Source: Ruminococcus sp. (GTDB taxonomy: Bacteria; Bacillota; Clostridia; Oscillospirales; Ruminococcaceae). Taken from it: a stretch of 64,000 bases of DNA. Shown one piece after another: positions 52,860-63,128 of the stretch. The stretch covers positions 1 to 64,000 of the forward strand of contig JAFVCV010000026.1 of assembly GCA_017478965.1 (NCBI GenBank), given 5' to 3'. Position 1 is the first letter of the stretch. Every line of letters starts with the position of its first letter. The position numbers and the translations under genes were made by a program. Below the pieces are notes generated by a model. That model did no database searches and was not told the DNA's origin. It saw only the letters and a program-made list of their open reading frames with translations.

Positions 52860-53615
52860 ATGATATCACCAAATAGTATCAAGAACAAGACTTTTGAGAC
52901 TGAAAGGAACGGCTACAGCCAGGCAGAGGTCGATAGATTTTTGTCGCAGCTGGCTGCTGACTATGCTGAGCTGTATAAGGACAATCAGGAGAGCGATGAG
53001 AAGATCTCAAAGCTGGTCGATAAGGTGAACGCTTACCGTGAGGACGAGGACGCTATCAAGCAGGCGCTGCTTTCAGCACAGAAAGAGGCAAATAAGATCA
53101 TTGCCGACGCAAAGGTAAAGGCCAATAATATGATCGAGAGTGCCAAGAGCGAGCAGATGAAACTTGCTGAGCAGAGTGCATCTGAGTGTGAGAAGATTGT
53201 CAGGGAGCATAAGGAGCGCTGTGCAGCACTTATCAAGGAGAACACCGAGATCACTGAGAAGAAAATATCGGCCCTGAGAGCAGCTTATGATGATGAAAAA
53301 GCCGCTTATGACGATCTCAGAGCTGAGGTAACATACTTCAAGGCAAATCTGACCGGTCTTTACAACGAGCAGATCAAGCTTATTATGCAGCTGCCAACTC
53401 TGACCGATGAGGAGCTGGAGGAATATGAGGAGTCCTTTGATGAGGATTATGATGAGGACTATCCCGAGGAGGAGAAGGACCTGGTAGAGGATATCTCCGG
53501 AGACACAGGTGCTCCGGTGTCGAATGACGAGATAGACAAGGTACTGAATAACGGTATGGAGGGCGCTGCTTTGAATAACGTGAACGGCGAACTCAGATTT
53601 GGTAAAAACAACTAA
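52860..53615 (+). CDS. divIVA: DivIVA-family cell division/polarity protein
   Basis: 251 aa. The N-terminal lipid-binding DivIVA motif (ISPNSIKNKTFETERNGYSQAEVDRFL) is followed by a long coiled coil (~35-165) and an acidic C-terminal tail (~185-225, rich in Asp/Glu). DivIVA marks negatively curved membrane at septa and poles. ATAGGAGG precedes ATG 52860, 12 bases after ylmH. A terminator follows, so lspA-rluD may be a separate unit. Confidence 0.93.
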   Translation: MISPNSIKNKTFETERNGYSQAEVDRFLSQLAADYAELYKDNQESDEKISKLVDKVNAYREDEDAIKQALLSAQKEANKIIADAKVKANNMIESAKSEQMKLAEQSASECEKIVREHKERCAALIKENTEITEKKISALRAAYDDEKAAYDDLRAEVTYFKANLTGLYNEQIKLIMQLPTLTDEELEEYEESFDEDYDEDYPEEEKDLVEDISGDTGAPVSNDEIDKVLNNGMEGAALNNVNGELRFGKNN

Positions 53616-53628
53616 CGGTCTTTTGATG

Positions 53629-53657
53629 AGGCTCTGTATTTATCTGCAGAGCCTTTT
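53629..53657 (+). terminator. Terminator after divIVA
   Basis: Stem AGGCTCTG (53629-53636) pairs with CAGAGCCT (53647-53654), then TTT. The T run is short, so readthrough into lspA is possible. Confidence 0.7.
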
Positions 53658-53685
53658 AGTGTGAGTTTTAAGGGGCAGGTGCAGG

Positions 53686-54390
53686 ATGTTCGTAGTCGCT
53701 TTGGTCCTGTCAGCAGTGCTGATAGTAATAGATCAGGTGTTAAAGATCGCCGTCAACAGCAGGATAGATCTCCATGAAGTAATAGAGGTCATCAAGATCG
53801 GCAGCGTAAAGATATTCAGCTTGACACATATAAGAAATACAGGCGCTGCCTGGAGCATAATGGCAGGGAAAACCTGGTTTCTGGTGCTGCTGCCGCTGGT
53901 GGTCTGCGGTCTGGGTATATTCTATATGTATAAGATACGCAATGACTCTAAACTGGAGATCATATCTTTAGCTATGATAATAGCCGGCGGTGCCGGGAAC
54001 CTTATCGACAGAGTGAGGCTGAAAGAGGTCATCGACTATATCAAGTTCGAGCCTATAAACTTCCCGGTATTCAATTTTGCTGATATTTGCATAGTCATTG
54101 GCGCTGTACTTTTCTGCGTTTCTATTATCATCGGCGACCACAAACAAAGTAAAGAAAAAGAACTTGACAGCAAAAGCCAACAAAATAAAGAAGTTGAAAA
54201 ATGTCAAGATGATTTACTTGATAGAGACTTAAACGAGTATGGCTCGGAGCCTGACGCTATTGACGGAAGTGAGGAACAGCCTGAGAAGAAAAGGCTGAAC
54301 AAAAAGATCGTTATTATTGCTGCTGTGGCCGTGGCCGTCATCATTACTGCGGTCGTGCTGTGGCTTAAATTCGGCAGGAAGAAAACGTAG
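53686..54390 (+). CDS. lspA: Lipoprotein signal peptidase with C-terminal extension
   Basis: 234 aa, about 70-80 longer than usual. Residues 1-152 are LspA with four membrane segments; catalytic Asp108 (GNLIDRV) and Asp133 (FNFADICIV) are present, with RNTGAAWS conserved. It cleaves lipoprotein signal peptides after lipid attachment. Residues ~153-205 are a charged, Lys/Asp/Glu-rich linker with notably AT-rich codons, followed by a fifth membrane helix (~207-227) and a basic end (GRKKT). The extension has no recognised domain. rluD starts one base after the stop. Confidence 0.93.
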   Translation: MFVVALVLSAVLIVIDQVLKIAVNSRIDLHEVIEVIKIGSVKIFSLTHIRNTGAAWSIMAGKTWFLVLLPLVVCGLGIFYMYKIRNDSKLEIISLAMIIAGGAGNLIDRVRLKEVIDYIKFEPINFPVFNFADICIVIGAVLFCVSIIIGDHKQSKEKELDSKSQQNKEVEKCQDDLLDRDLNEYGSEPDAIDGSEEQPEKKRLNKKIVIIAAVAVAVIITAVVLWLKFGRKKT

Positions 54391-54391
54391 T

Positions 54392-55303
54392 ATGGCTGAG
54401 CTGGAGTTTAAAGCCGGACCGGAGTCCGCCGGAATCAGAGTTGACAAGTTTGTGACCCAGAGCTGTGCCGAACTGACCCGTTCCGCCGTACAGAAACTCC
54501 TTGAAGAGGGCGGCGTAAGAGTCAACGGTTCAGAAGTCAGCAAGAATTATAAGCTAAGAGATGGCGATGATGTCTGTGTTTTTGTGCCGGAGCCTAAGGA
54601 GCTTTGTGTCGAGCCTCAGGATATCCCTATAGATATCGTCTACGAGGACAGCAGTCTTCTTGTCGTCAATAAACCAAAGGGCATGGTCGTACACCCCGCA
54701 GCCGGCAACCCTGACGGGACCCTGGTCAATGCCTTGCTGTATCACTGCAAAGGCCGGCTGTCGTCCATTAACGGCGTTATCAGGCCGGGCATCGTCCATA
54801 GGATCGATAAAAATACCAGCGGCCTTCTGATGGTCGCAAAAACTGATAAGGCCCATAATTTTCTGGCCGAACAGATAAAGTCTCACAGCTTCAAACGTGA
54901 ATACCGGGCCATATGCGTGGGACGTTTCAGGGAAAGATCAGGCACTGTAGATGCTCCCATCGGCAGGAGCAAGTTTGACAGAAAAAAGATGTGTGTCACT
55001 GCTGTGAATTCCAAGGAGGCTGTGACTCACTATGAGGTCCTGGAGGAGTTCGGGCAGTATTCGTATTTAAAATTCAGACTTGAGACCGGCAGGACCCATC
55101 AGATCAGGGTCCACAGCGCTTACCTTGGCCACCCGGTACTGGGAGACGATGTATACGGTAAACCTTTTAAAGGTCTGGAAGGACAGTGCCTTCATGCCAA
55201 GCTGCTTGGCTTTACACACCCCGATACCTGCGGATATATGGAGTTTGACAGCCAGCTGCCGGATTATTTTACCAGGATAATGGAACATCTGATGAAAGGA
55301 TAG
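54392..55303 (+). CDS. RluD/RluA-family 23S rRNA pseudouridine synthase
   Basis: 303 aa. An S4 RNA-binding domain (~13-75) is followed by the RluA-type catalytic domain with Asp139 in VHRIDKNTSGLL, FKREYRAI and ETGRTHQIRVHSAYLGHPVLGD. Family members modify 23S rRNA (RluD) or tRNA/rRNA (RluA); the encoded RluD/YlyB type next to lspA is the common arrangement. ATG 54392 is chosen because the frame's earlier start (54317) lies inside lspA; AGGAAG precedes it. Confidence 0.92.
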   Translation: MAELEFKAGPESAGIRVDKFVTQSCAELTRSAVQKLLEEGGVRVNGSEVSKNYKLRDGDDVCVFVPEPKELCVEPQDIPIDIVYEDSSLLVVNKPKGMVVHPAAGNPDGTLVNALLYHCKGRLSSINGVIRPGIVHRIDKNTSGLLMVAKTDKAHNFLAEQIKSHSFKREYRAICVGRFRERSGTVDAPIGRSKFDRKKMCVTAVNSKEAVTHYEVLEEFGQYSYLKFRLETGRTHQIRVHSAYLGHPVLGDDVYGKPFKGLEGQCLHAKLLGFTHPDTCGYMEFDSQLPDYFTRIMEHLMKG

Positions 55304-55308
55304 CTTTC

Positions 55309-56130
55309 ATGTTTGAGGATATAAGCAAAGTACTTTTGATAACAGATATGGACGGCACTTTTTTGCCGTCAAGCAAGATACCTGGACAGGCTTCTGTGGC
55401 TGCTGTAAACGATCTGCAGAGCCGTGGCGGGAAATTCTCCATCGCAACCGGAAGAGCTATCCAGGCTGCCGGACAGTATTTTAATTCTGTCAGTGTGAAT
55501 TGTCCCATAATAATGTGCAACGGCGGTATGATCTATGATCTGAACAACAAAAAGCAGATATATGATGTTTTTGTGCCCTCGTATACCCGAGAGATAACCG
55601 CTCAGATACTCAGGGATAATCCTGACGTTGGCTGTGAAGTGCTCACACTTGACAAGGTCTATGTCCCTCAGATGACCCCTATGGAGGCCGCACACAATGT
55701 TATATGCAAGGTGGATCCGGTCATATGTGATATCAGCGAGATACCTGAGAACTGGTATAAAGTCCTCTTCGCCATCGAGCCGGAGAAGATGGAAAGGCTT
55801 ATGAATTATGTCAAGTCACATAACTGGACAGGCGTGGATTTCGTCCGGTCCAGCAAGGAGTACTATGAGATACTTCCTACTGATATTTCAAAGGGCTTTG
55901 CTCTGAGTAAGATGCGTGAGGTCTGCCATATGGAAGACTTTACTTTTGTGGCCATGGGGGACTATAATAACGACATCGAGATGCTCAAAGCTGCTGATGT
56001 TGCCATCTGTCCCTCAAATGCAGTGGATGAGGTCAAGGAGGTCTGCGGCGTCGTGCTCAAAGAGAGCTGCGAGGAGGACGCAGCAGCGGCAGCTGTCAGA
56101 TATATATACAAGAAACTTGATATTTTATAA
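55309..56130 (+). CDS. Cof-type HAD-family phosphatase
   Basis: 273 aa IIB HAD hydrolase. Motif I is LLITDMDGTFLPSS, motif II lies in FSIATGRA, the cap is inserted between motifs II and III, and motif III/IV are KGFAL and AMGDYNNDIEMLKAAD with the CPSNAVDEVKEV tail. Members dephosphorylate sugar phosphates or cofactors such as FMN and PLP; the substrate is not defined here. It starts 5 bases after rluD, so is probably cotranscribed. Confidence 0.9.
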   Translation: MFEDISKVLLITDMDGTFLPSSKIPGQASVAAVNDLQSRGGKFSIATGRAIQAAGQYFNSVSVNCPIIMCNGGMIYDLNNKKQIYDVFVPSYTREITAQILRDNPDVGCEVLTLDKVYVPQMTPMEAAHNVICKVDPVICDISEIPENWYKVLFAIEPEKMERLMNYVKSHNWTGVDFVRSSKEYYEILPTDISKGFALSKMREVCHMEDFTFVAMGDYNNDIEMLKAADVAICPSNAVDEVKEVCGVVLKESCEEDAAAAAVRYIYKKLDIL

Positions 56131-56145
56131 ACGGAGGTTTTATCT

Positions 56146-56985
56146 ATGGACGCTACAACAAAAAAACAGCTTGAGATCACAGCGTGTAAGGTGCGTCTCG
56201 GTATCATCGAGGGCGTTTACAATGCCAGGTCCGGCCACCCGGGCGGCTCGCTTTCGATAGCCGATGTGCTGACCTATCTTTATTTCGCTGAAATGAAGGT
56301 AGACCCTAAGGACCCTGACGCTGCGGACAGGGACAGACTTGTCCTTTCCAAGGGCCATACTGCGCCCGCTCTTTATTCTACTCTCGCTCAGAGGGGCTTT
56401 TTTCCGGCTGACGAGCTTAAAAGTCTCAGACATATCGGTGCTATGCTCCAGGGCCATCCCTGCATAACTATACCCGGTGTGGATATGTCCTCAGGCTCCC
56501 TGGGCCAGGGTGTTTCCGTTGCCTGCGGAATGGCCCTTTCCGGCAAGATATCCGAGGCTCCCTACAGAGTGTATACTATCCTGGGAGACGGCGAGATACA
56601 GGAGGGACAGGTCTGGGAGGCTTCGATGTTCTCTGCCCACTATAAGCTGGATAATCTCACCATGATAGTAGATAACAACGGTCTTCAGATCGACGGCAAG
56701 ATCAGCGATGTTATGTCGCCCTATCCCATAACCGATAAGTTCAGGGCCTTCGGCCTTAATGTCATCGAGGCAGATGCCCATGATTTTGACTCCCTTGAAA
56801 AGGCATTTGAAGAGGCTTCAAACACCAAGGGCAAGCCCTCTGTTATCGTTATGAAGAGCGTAAAGGGCAAGGGCGTTTCGTTTATGGAGAACAATGTGGG
56901 CTGGCACGGCACCGCTCCTAACGCTGAACAGTATGCTCAGGCTGTGGAAGAGCTGAATGCCAGATTGAAAGAATTGGAGGGCTGA
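56146..56985 (+). CDS. Transketolase, N-terminal subunit
   Basis: 279 aa, one half of a split transketolase. It carries the thiamine-diphosphate-binding half: SGHPGGSLSIADVL, LSKGHTAPALYSTL, LGQGVSVACGMA and GDGEIQEGQVWEASMFSAHYKL (the GDGx(n)N cofactor motif ending at the NNG). With the next gene it moves two-carbon units in the non-oxidative pentose phosphate pathway. GGAGG precedes ATG 56146. Its stop overlaps the start of the partner (TGATG). Confidence 0.96.
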   Translation: MDATTKKQLEITACKVRLGIIEGVYNARSGHPGGSLSIADVLTYLYFAEMKVDPKDPDAADRDRLVLSKGHTAPALYSTLAQRGFFPADELKSLRHIGAMLQGHPCITIPGVDMSSGSLGQGVSVACGMALSGKISEAPYRVYTILGDGEIQEGQVWEASMFSAHYKLDNLTMIVDNNGLQIDGKISDVMSPYPITDKFRAFGLNVIEADAHDFDSLEKAFEEASNTKGKPSVIVMKSVKGKGVSFMENNVGWHGTAPNAEQYAQAVEELNARLKELEG

Positions 56986-57938
56986 TGGAAATGGCTGATG
57001 TAAAGAAGATCGCTACCAGAGAGAGCTATGGCAATGCGCTGACTGAGCTTGGTGATAAGTATAAGGACCTCGTTGTGCTGGACGCTGACCTGGCTGCCGC
57101 TACCAAGACGGGCATTTTTAAGAAGAAATTCCCTGACAGATTTTTTGACTGCGGTATAGCTGAATCGAATATGATGAGCGTGGCCGCAGGTATTGCCGCC
57201 ACCGGCAAGATACCCTTCGCCTCAACCTTTGCGATGTTCGCCGCCGGCAGAGCCTTCGAGCAGGTGAGAAATTCCATCGGCTATCCTCACCTCAATGTGA
57301 AGATAGGCGCAACCCATGCAGGCATATCAGTTGGTGAGGACGGAGCTACCCATCAGTGCAATGAGGATATCGCTCTTATGAGGACTATCCCCGGCATGAC
57401 CGTTATCAATCCTGCGGACGATGTTGAGGCCCGGGCAGCGGTTGAAGCCGCTATCCTTCATCAGGGACCTGTTTATATGCATTTCGGCAGACTTGCCGCT
57501 CCGGTCTTCAATGACCCAGATACCTATAAGTTTGAGCTTGGCAAGGGCGTACAGATAAGAGAGGGCAAGGATATCGCCATTTTCGCTACAGGCCTTATGG
57601 TGGCCGAGGCTATCGAAGCCGCTAAAGTCCTGGCTGATAAGGGCATTGATGCCGCTGTTATCAATATCCATACTATAAAGCCTATAGATGAGGAGATCAT
57701 AATCAAGAACGCTGCCAGGTGCGGCCTGGTCCTGACAGTCGAGGAGCATAGCATCATCGGGGGACTTGGCTCTACTGTTGCTGATGTTCTGTCTCAGAAC
57801 TGTCCCACTAAGCTGGTCAAGATCGGCGTCAATGACGAGTTCGGTCATTCCGGACCTGCTGTTGACCTTCTCAGGCAGTTTGGCCTTTGTGCTGACAATA
57901 TCATTGCCAAGGCTGAGGCTGCTGTTAAGTCAAAGTAA
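56985..57938 (+). CDS. Transketolase, C-terminal subunit
   Basis: 317 aa. Pyrimidine-binding and C-terminal domains of transketolase: FPDRFFDCGIAESNMMSVAAGIA (with the catalytic Glu), FASTFAMFAAGRAFEQVR, ISVGEDGATHQCNEDIA and VEEHSIIGGLGSTV. ATG 56985 overlaps the stop of the N-subunit gene by one base; a second ATG at 56991 is also in frame. Split transketolases are common in Clostridia and archaea. A terminator follows. Confidence 0.96.
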   Translation: MEMADVKKIATRESYGNALTELGDKYKDLVVLDADLAAATKTGIFKKKFPDRFFDCGIAESNMMSVAAGIAATGKIPFASTFAMFAAGRAFEQVRNSIGYPHLNVKIGATHAGISVGEDGATHQCNEDIALMRTIPGMTVINPADDVEARAAVEAAILHQGPVYMHFGRLAAPVFNDPDTYKFELGKGVQIREGKDIAIFATGLMVAEAIEAAKVLADKGIDAAVINIHTIKPIDEEIIIKNAARCGLVLTVEEHSIIGGLGSTVADVLSQNCPTKLVKIGVNDEFGHSGPAVDLLRQFGLCADNIIAKAEAAVKSK

Positions 57939-57956
57939 GCAAGACCATATCACTTT

Positions 57957-57990
57957 GCCCGGAGATGATTTTCGTTTCCGGGCTTTTTTT
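57957..57990 (+). terminator. Terminator after the transketolase pair
   Basis: Stem GCCCGGA (57957-57963) pairs with TCCGGGC (57977-57983), followed by TTTTTTTT. Confidence 0.9.
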
Positions 57991-58051
57991 TGAATATCCG
58001 TGGCCTTTCTGCCCATACTGTATCTATAAAACTATTTGGAGGTGCAGTACT

Positions 58052-58486
58052 ATGATCGAAAGCGATACGATAAAGCTTTTGAGAGAATGTGACAGTGGGA
58101 TAAAAATGGGCGTTTCCTCGATAGATGACTCTATGAAATATGTCCAGAGCGATAAACTCAGACAGCTCCTTGAAAACAGCAAGGAGCGCCATGAAGCAGT
58201 TGGCGGCAGGCTTGTGTCATTTCTCCATGAGTATTCCGACAGCGGTAAGGAGCCGCCCGTCATGGCTAAGGTCATGAGCAAGGTAAAGACCGAGTTCAAG
58301 CTTGCCATTGAGAACGCCGACAGCGCAGTTGCAGAAAGCATGATCGACGGCTGTAATATGGGCATAAAGTCCCTGTCCCGTTATCTTAATCAGTATCAGG
58401 CCGCTGATGAGAACTCCAAAGACCTGGCAAAGGAGCTAATCGGTATCGAAGAGAGTCTCAGCGCAGAACTAAGACCATATCTCTGA
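58052..58486 (+). CDS. Small all-helical, ferritin-like-fold protein of unknown function
   Basis: 144 aa from ATG 58052 behind TTGGAGG; the frame extends upstream to 57965 through the terminator and is not the start. The sequence is nearly all amphipathic helices (IDDSMKYVQSDKLRQLLENSKERHEAVGGRL; a middle and two later helices), resembling the DUF2383/ferritin-like helical bundles, with few conserved acidic-His metal ligands (one HEA). It has no recognised function. Single gene between two terminator-like hairpins, upstream of yunB. Confidence 0.6.
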   Translation: MIESDTIKLLRECDSGIKMGVSSIDDSMKYVQSDKLRQLLENSKERHEAVGGRLVSFLHEYSDSGKEPPVMAKVMSKVKTEFKLAIENADSAVAESMIDGCNMGIKSLSRYLNQYQAADENSKDLAKELIGIEESLSAELRPYL

Positions 58487-58496
58487 CAAGGCCATC

Positions 58497-58539
58497 ACAC
58501 CCCTGCTGTATTTTTAATAGTATAGTTAGGGGTGTTTTT
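58497..58539 (+). terminator. Terminator-like hairpin that contains the yunB SD
   Basis: ACACCCCT (58497-58504) pairs with AGGGGTGT (58528-58535), followed by TTTT up to the yunB ATG at 58540. The right arm AGGGGTG is also the best SD for yunB. Either this ends the upstream transcript, or the stem hides the RBS on read-through RNA. Confidence 0.65.
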
Positions 58540-59163
58540 ATGAGCGTATACAGAAAAAGCCTGAAATGCAGGCTTTCATACCTGCTGCTTGCTGGGGCAG
58601 CTATTATCCTTTTTTTAACTGCCGTCTTTATCCATGAGCTGAATGAACATATTGACGAGATAACTGAGTATAAATGCCGTGAGACAGCCAGGGCGGTCAT
58701 GGTATCTGCCGCCGCTTCGGCTGCTGAAGAGATAGACGGCGCTGATTATTATGTTATTGAAAAAGACAGCAAAGGCTCAGTTACCTCTGTTCGTGCCGAC
58801 CCGGCAGTAACTGAGCGGCTGTGTCTGCTGCTTTCTGAGAAGATAGAGGAGGAGCTTGATAAACTCAGCCAGCATGGCATCAGTATCCCCATTGGCACCC
58901 TTATGGGCAGCACATTGCTTTCCGGCAAGGGCAGCAGTATCTCAATTGATGTCACTCAGCTTGGCGTGGCTGAGACTATCCCTGTCTGTGAAGTGGAGAG
59001 CGCCGGCATAAACCAGACCCTTCTTCGTATGAAAATACTTATCACTGTCCGTATAAGAGCAGTTCTTCCTGATAAGTATATCGACACCGAAAGCTCCTAC
59101 GAACTGCCCGTCTGTGAGACTCTTGTGGTGGGAGATGTCCCATGTACTTATTTTTCCACGTGA
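58540..59163 (+). CDS. yunB: Sporulation protein YunB
   Basis: 207 aa. One N-terminal membrane segment (~15-35) is followed by the YunB domain: ISIPIGTLMGSTLLSGKGSSISI, ESAGINQTLLRMKILITV and a C-terminal PVCETLVVGDVPCTYF. In Bacillus yunB is in the mother-cell sigma-E regulon and is needed for efficient sporulation; the detailed function is unknown. Together with dpaAB it argues for a spore-forming lineage. The start ATG 58540 directly abuts the T run of the preceding hairpin. Confidence 0.9.
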   Translation: MSVYRKSLKCRLSYLLLAGAAIILFLTAVFIHELNEHIDEITEYKCRETARAVMVSAAASAAEEIDGADYYVIEKDSKGSVTSVRADPAVTERLCLLLSEKIEEELDKLSQHGISIPIGTLMGSTLLSGKGSSISIDVTQLGVAETIPVCEVESAGINQTLLRMKILITVRIRAVLPDKYIDTESSYELPVCETLVVGDVPCTYFST

Positions 59164-59166
59164 CTA

Positions 59167-59195
59167 TTGTAAAATATTCTGCTTTGTGCTATAAT
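59167..59195 (+). promoter_or_regulatory. Sigma-A promoter of ligA
   Basis: -35 TTGTAA (59167-59172), 17-bp spacer, -10 TATAAT (59190-59195); it sits in the 84-base gap after yunB. Confidence 0.75.
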
Positions 59196-59225
59196 TGTCT
59201 GTAGAGAGGCAGTTAACGACTCTAA

Positions 59226-61238
<2,013 letters not shown>

Positions 61239-61247
61239 GGTAAAATA

Positions 61248-61285
61248 AAGTCCGCAGAACAATTGATGGATTGTTCTGCGGACTT
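61248..61285. terminator. Bidirectional terminator between ligA and the minus-strand pair
   Basis: A perfect 16-bp stem AAGTCCGCAGAACAAT (61248-61263) / ATTGTTCTGCGGACTT (61270-61285) with a 6-base loop. ATGCTTTTG follows on the plus strand, and the reverse complement of TAAAATAAAG gives a T-rich run on the minus strand, so it serves both converging units. Confidence 0.9.
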
Positions 61286-61299
61286 ATGCTTTTGTTATG

Positions 61300-62499
61300 T
61301 CAGCAGTTTACCGAGCCTTTTATCAGCTCGATGAACTGCTTTGCTGTCCTTGGGGACCTTCCTCCACGGCGCAAGGCAAAGCTCTCTGCCTTTGCCTCCA
61401 GCTCAGGCAGGGGAATATCCACCCCGTAGTCCTCAGCCAGCCTGTCCACCAGGTCAAGGTAAAGCTTCTTGTCAGGCTGCTGGAAGGTCACGGTAAGTCC
61501 GAACCTGTCAGAAAGAGACAAAAGCTCCTGGACCGTATCTCTGAAATGTATCTCATCGCCCTTTCTCGATGTGAACGTCTCACGGACCAGGTGACGTCGG
61601 TTGGAAGTAGCATAGATAGCCAGATTAGAGGCCGTCGATGCCACACTGCCCTCCAGTATGGCTTTTAGTGCCGCATAATCGTTATCGTCCTCAGTAAAGG
61701 AAAGATCGTCTATGAACACTATGAATTTCAGCGGGTTGCGGCTTATGGTCTCCACTATGGACGGTATCTCGTGGAGCTGTTTCTTTTTCAGCTCTATGAG
61801 TCTCAGTCCTCTGGAGGCATATTCGTTAGCTATGGCCTTTACTGTAGAGGACTTGCCTGTTCCGCAGTCTCCGTATAGCAGAACGTTGTTGGCAGGTTTC
61901 CCGTCCAGCAAAGCAAGCGTGTTGGCGATGACCCTCTCCCGTTCGTTCTCATATCCGTGAAGCTGACTGAGACGGATGCTGTCCGGGTATTCTACCGGCT
62001 TCAGTCTGCCGTTTTCTACCATGAATACATGGAACTTCGAGTAGACCCCGTAACCTATCTCACTGATGGCATGGAGCCTGTCAGCATATATTTTGGACAG
62101 ATCTGCATCCTCGTCGATATCGTATTCCGGCAGGAAACCGTCGTAGTCCAGTCTGCCGGTGATAAAGCTGCATGGCGTCTTTGCCAGTTCCTCAAAAAAA
62201 GCCAGCTCGCAGGCCAAACAAGCCTCCAGCTTCAGGCCGGTCTTTTTACCTTCGCCCTTTCTCAGCACATAAAGATTCTCGTCCTCCAGAATGGCCTTTG
62301 TGATGTATTCCGTAAGGTCCTCGGTAGTCGGATAAAGTGCGGATAAAAGCTTGCCGTATGACCGAAGTGCGTCTTCGTTGCGGCCGCTGTCGATGTGGTC
62401 AAGTGTATCCAGCAGCGCCGATATCACTGTATCTTCCCGCAGTCTGCGGAATATTACAAGTGTGTCTGACTGCATCAAAAACTGTTTCAGGTCTTCCAT
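61300..62499 (-). CDS. DUF815-family AAA ATPase
   Basis: 399 aa from the ATG whose first base is 62499 (GAAAGGAAAG upstream on the minus strand); the frame continues further 5' without an SD. N-terminal helical part, then an AAA core: Walker A LLYGDCGTGKSSTV, Walker B FIVFIDDLSF, sensor/Arg region IYATSNRRHLVRE and SDRFGLTV. The C-terminus has RRGGRSPRTAKQFI, as in DUF815 proteins, ATPases of unknown function widespread in Clostridia. It is the second gene of a minus-strand pair, 13 bases after the Nudix gene. Confidence 0.88.
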   Translation of the reverse strand: MEDLKQFLMQSDTLVIFRRLREDTVISALLDTLDHIDSGRNEDALRSYGKLLSALYPTTEDLTEYITKAILEDENLYVLRKGEGKKTGLKLEACLACELAFFEELAKTPCSFITGRLDYDGFLPEYDIDEDADLSKIYADRLHAISEIGYGVYSKFHVFMVENGRLKPVEYPDSIRLSQLHGYENERERVIANTLALLDGKPANNVLLYGDCGTGKSSTVKAIANEYASRGLRLIELKKKQLHEIPSIVETISRNPLKFIVFIDDLSFTEDDNDYAALKAILEGSVASTASNLAIYATSNRRHLVRETFTSRKGDEIHFRDTVQELLSLSDRFGLTVTFQQPDKKLYLDLVDRLAEDYGVDIPLPELEAKAESFALRRGGRSPRTAKQFIELIKGSVNC

Positions 62500-62512
62500 T
62501 TTTACTTTCCTT

Positions 62513-63025
62513 TCAGATCTTTTTCCCAAGTCTTTCCATATATATCCTGTATAAGGCAAACGCAGCATTCCCTGGGGAGTCAGGGAATATGGTCTTTATG
62601 ACATCCTCCGGTTTTGTCCACTGCGCATCGTCCACCTCGCTGGAAAGTATCAGCTCACACTTCTTTGCCCGTCCGATGAACCCGTGCATCAGCAGTCCCA
62701 GCTTTTCAAACCAGAAGGTCCCGCAGCTCTCCAGTGACAGAAGCTCGACCCCGATCTCTTCCCGGACCTCTCTGTATGCAGTTTCCTCAGCTGTCTCTCC
62801 GGGCTTTATGTATCCGGAGACAAAGGTGGAGTATTTGTCGGACATATAATCCTGTCTCAGCAGAGCTATCTCATCAAATTCGTCAGCCACCAGCACTATA
62901 GAGCAGCAGCTGAAAGTGTCGAACCATAGCTTTTTGCATTTTTCGCAGTACGGGACCATGCCTTCGTCGCCGGCAAGCTGTTCTCCAAGCTCAGAACCGC
63001 ACATAGGACAGTATCTGTATCTCAT
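62513..63025 (-). CDS. Nudix hydrolase with N-terminal zinc ribbon
   Basis: 170 aa from ATG 63025 (AAAGG nine bases upstream); in-frame starts further 5' (to 63070) lack an SD. A four-cysteine zinc ribbon (C6, C9, C27, C30) precedes the Nudix fold with the full Nudix box at residues 71-93 (G-x5-E-x7-REVREEIG). This layout resembles the NudC/ADP-ribose-type pyrophosphatases that act on NAD(H) or nucleotide diphosphates; the exact substrate is open. First gene of the minus-strand pair with the ATPase. Confidence 0.88.
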   Translation of the reverse strand: MRYRYCPMCGSELGEQLAGDEGMVPYCEKCKKLWFDTFSCCSIVLVADEFDEIALLRQDYMSDKYSTFVSGYIKPGETAEETAYREVREEIGVELLSLESCGTFWFEKLGLLMHGFIGRAKKCELILSSEVDDAQWTKPEDVIKTIFPDSPGNAAFALYRIYMERLGKKI

Positions 63026-63058
63026 ACTTCCCATCCTTTCAGTTTTCCTTTTCTTTAT

Positions 63059-63087
63059 ATTATATACCATTTTTATCCGTTCGTCAA
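63059..63087 (-). promoter_or_regulatory. Sigma-A promoter of the Nudix-DUF815 pair
   Basis: On the minus strand: -35 TTGACG (63087-63082), 17-bp spacer, -10 TATAAT (63064-63059). It lies back to back with the response-regulator promoter. Confidence 0.85.
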
Positions 63088-63088
63088 C

Positions 63089-63117
63089 TTGTAATGCAAA
63101 ATAAAATGTGCTATAAT
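63089..63117 (+). promoter_or_regulatory. Sigma-A promoter of the response-regulator gene
   Basis: -35 TTGTAA (63089-63094), 17-bp spacer, -10 TATAAT (63112-63117). The -35 boxes of this and the opposing promoter are one base apart. Confidence 0.82.
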
Positions 63118-63128
63118 TAAGTCTGAGG

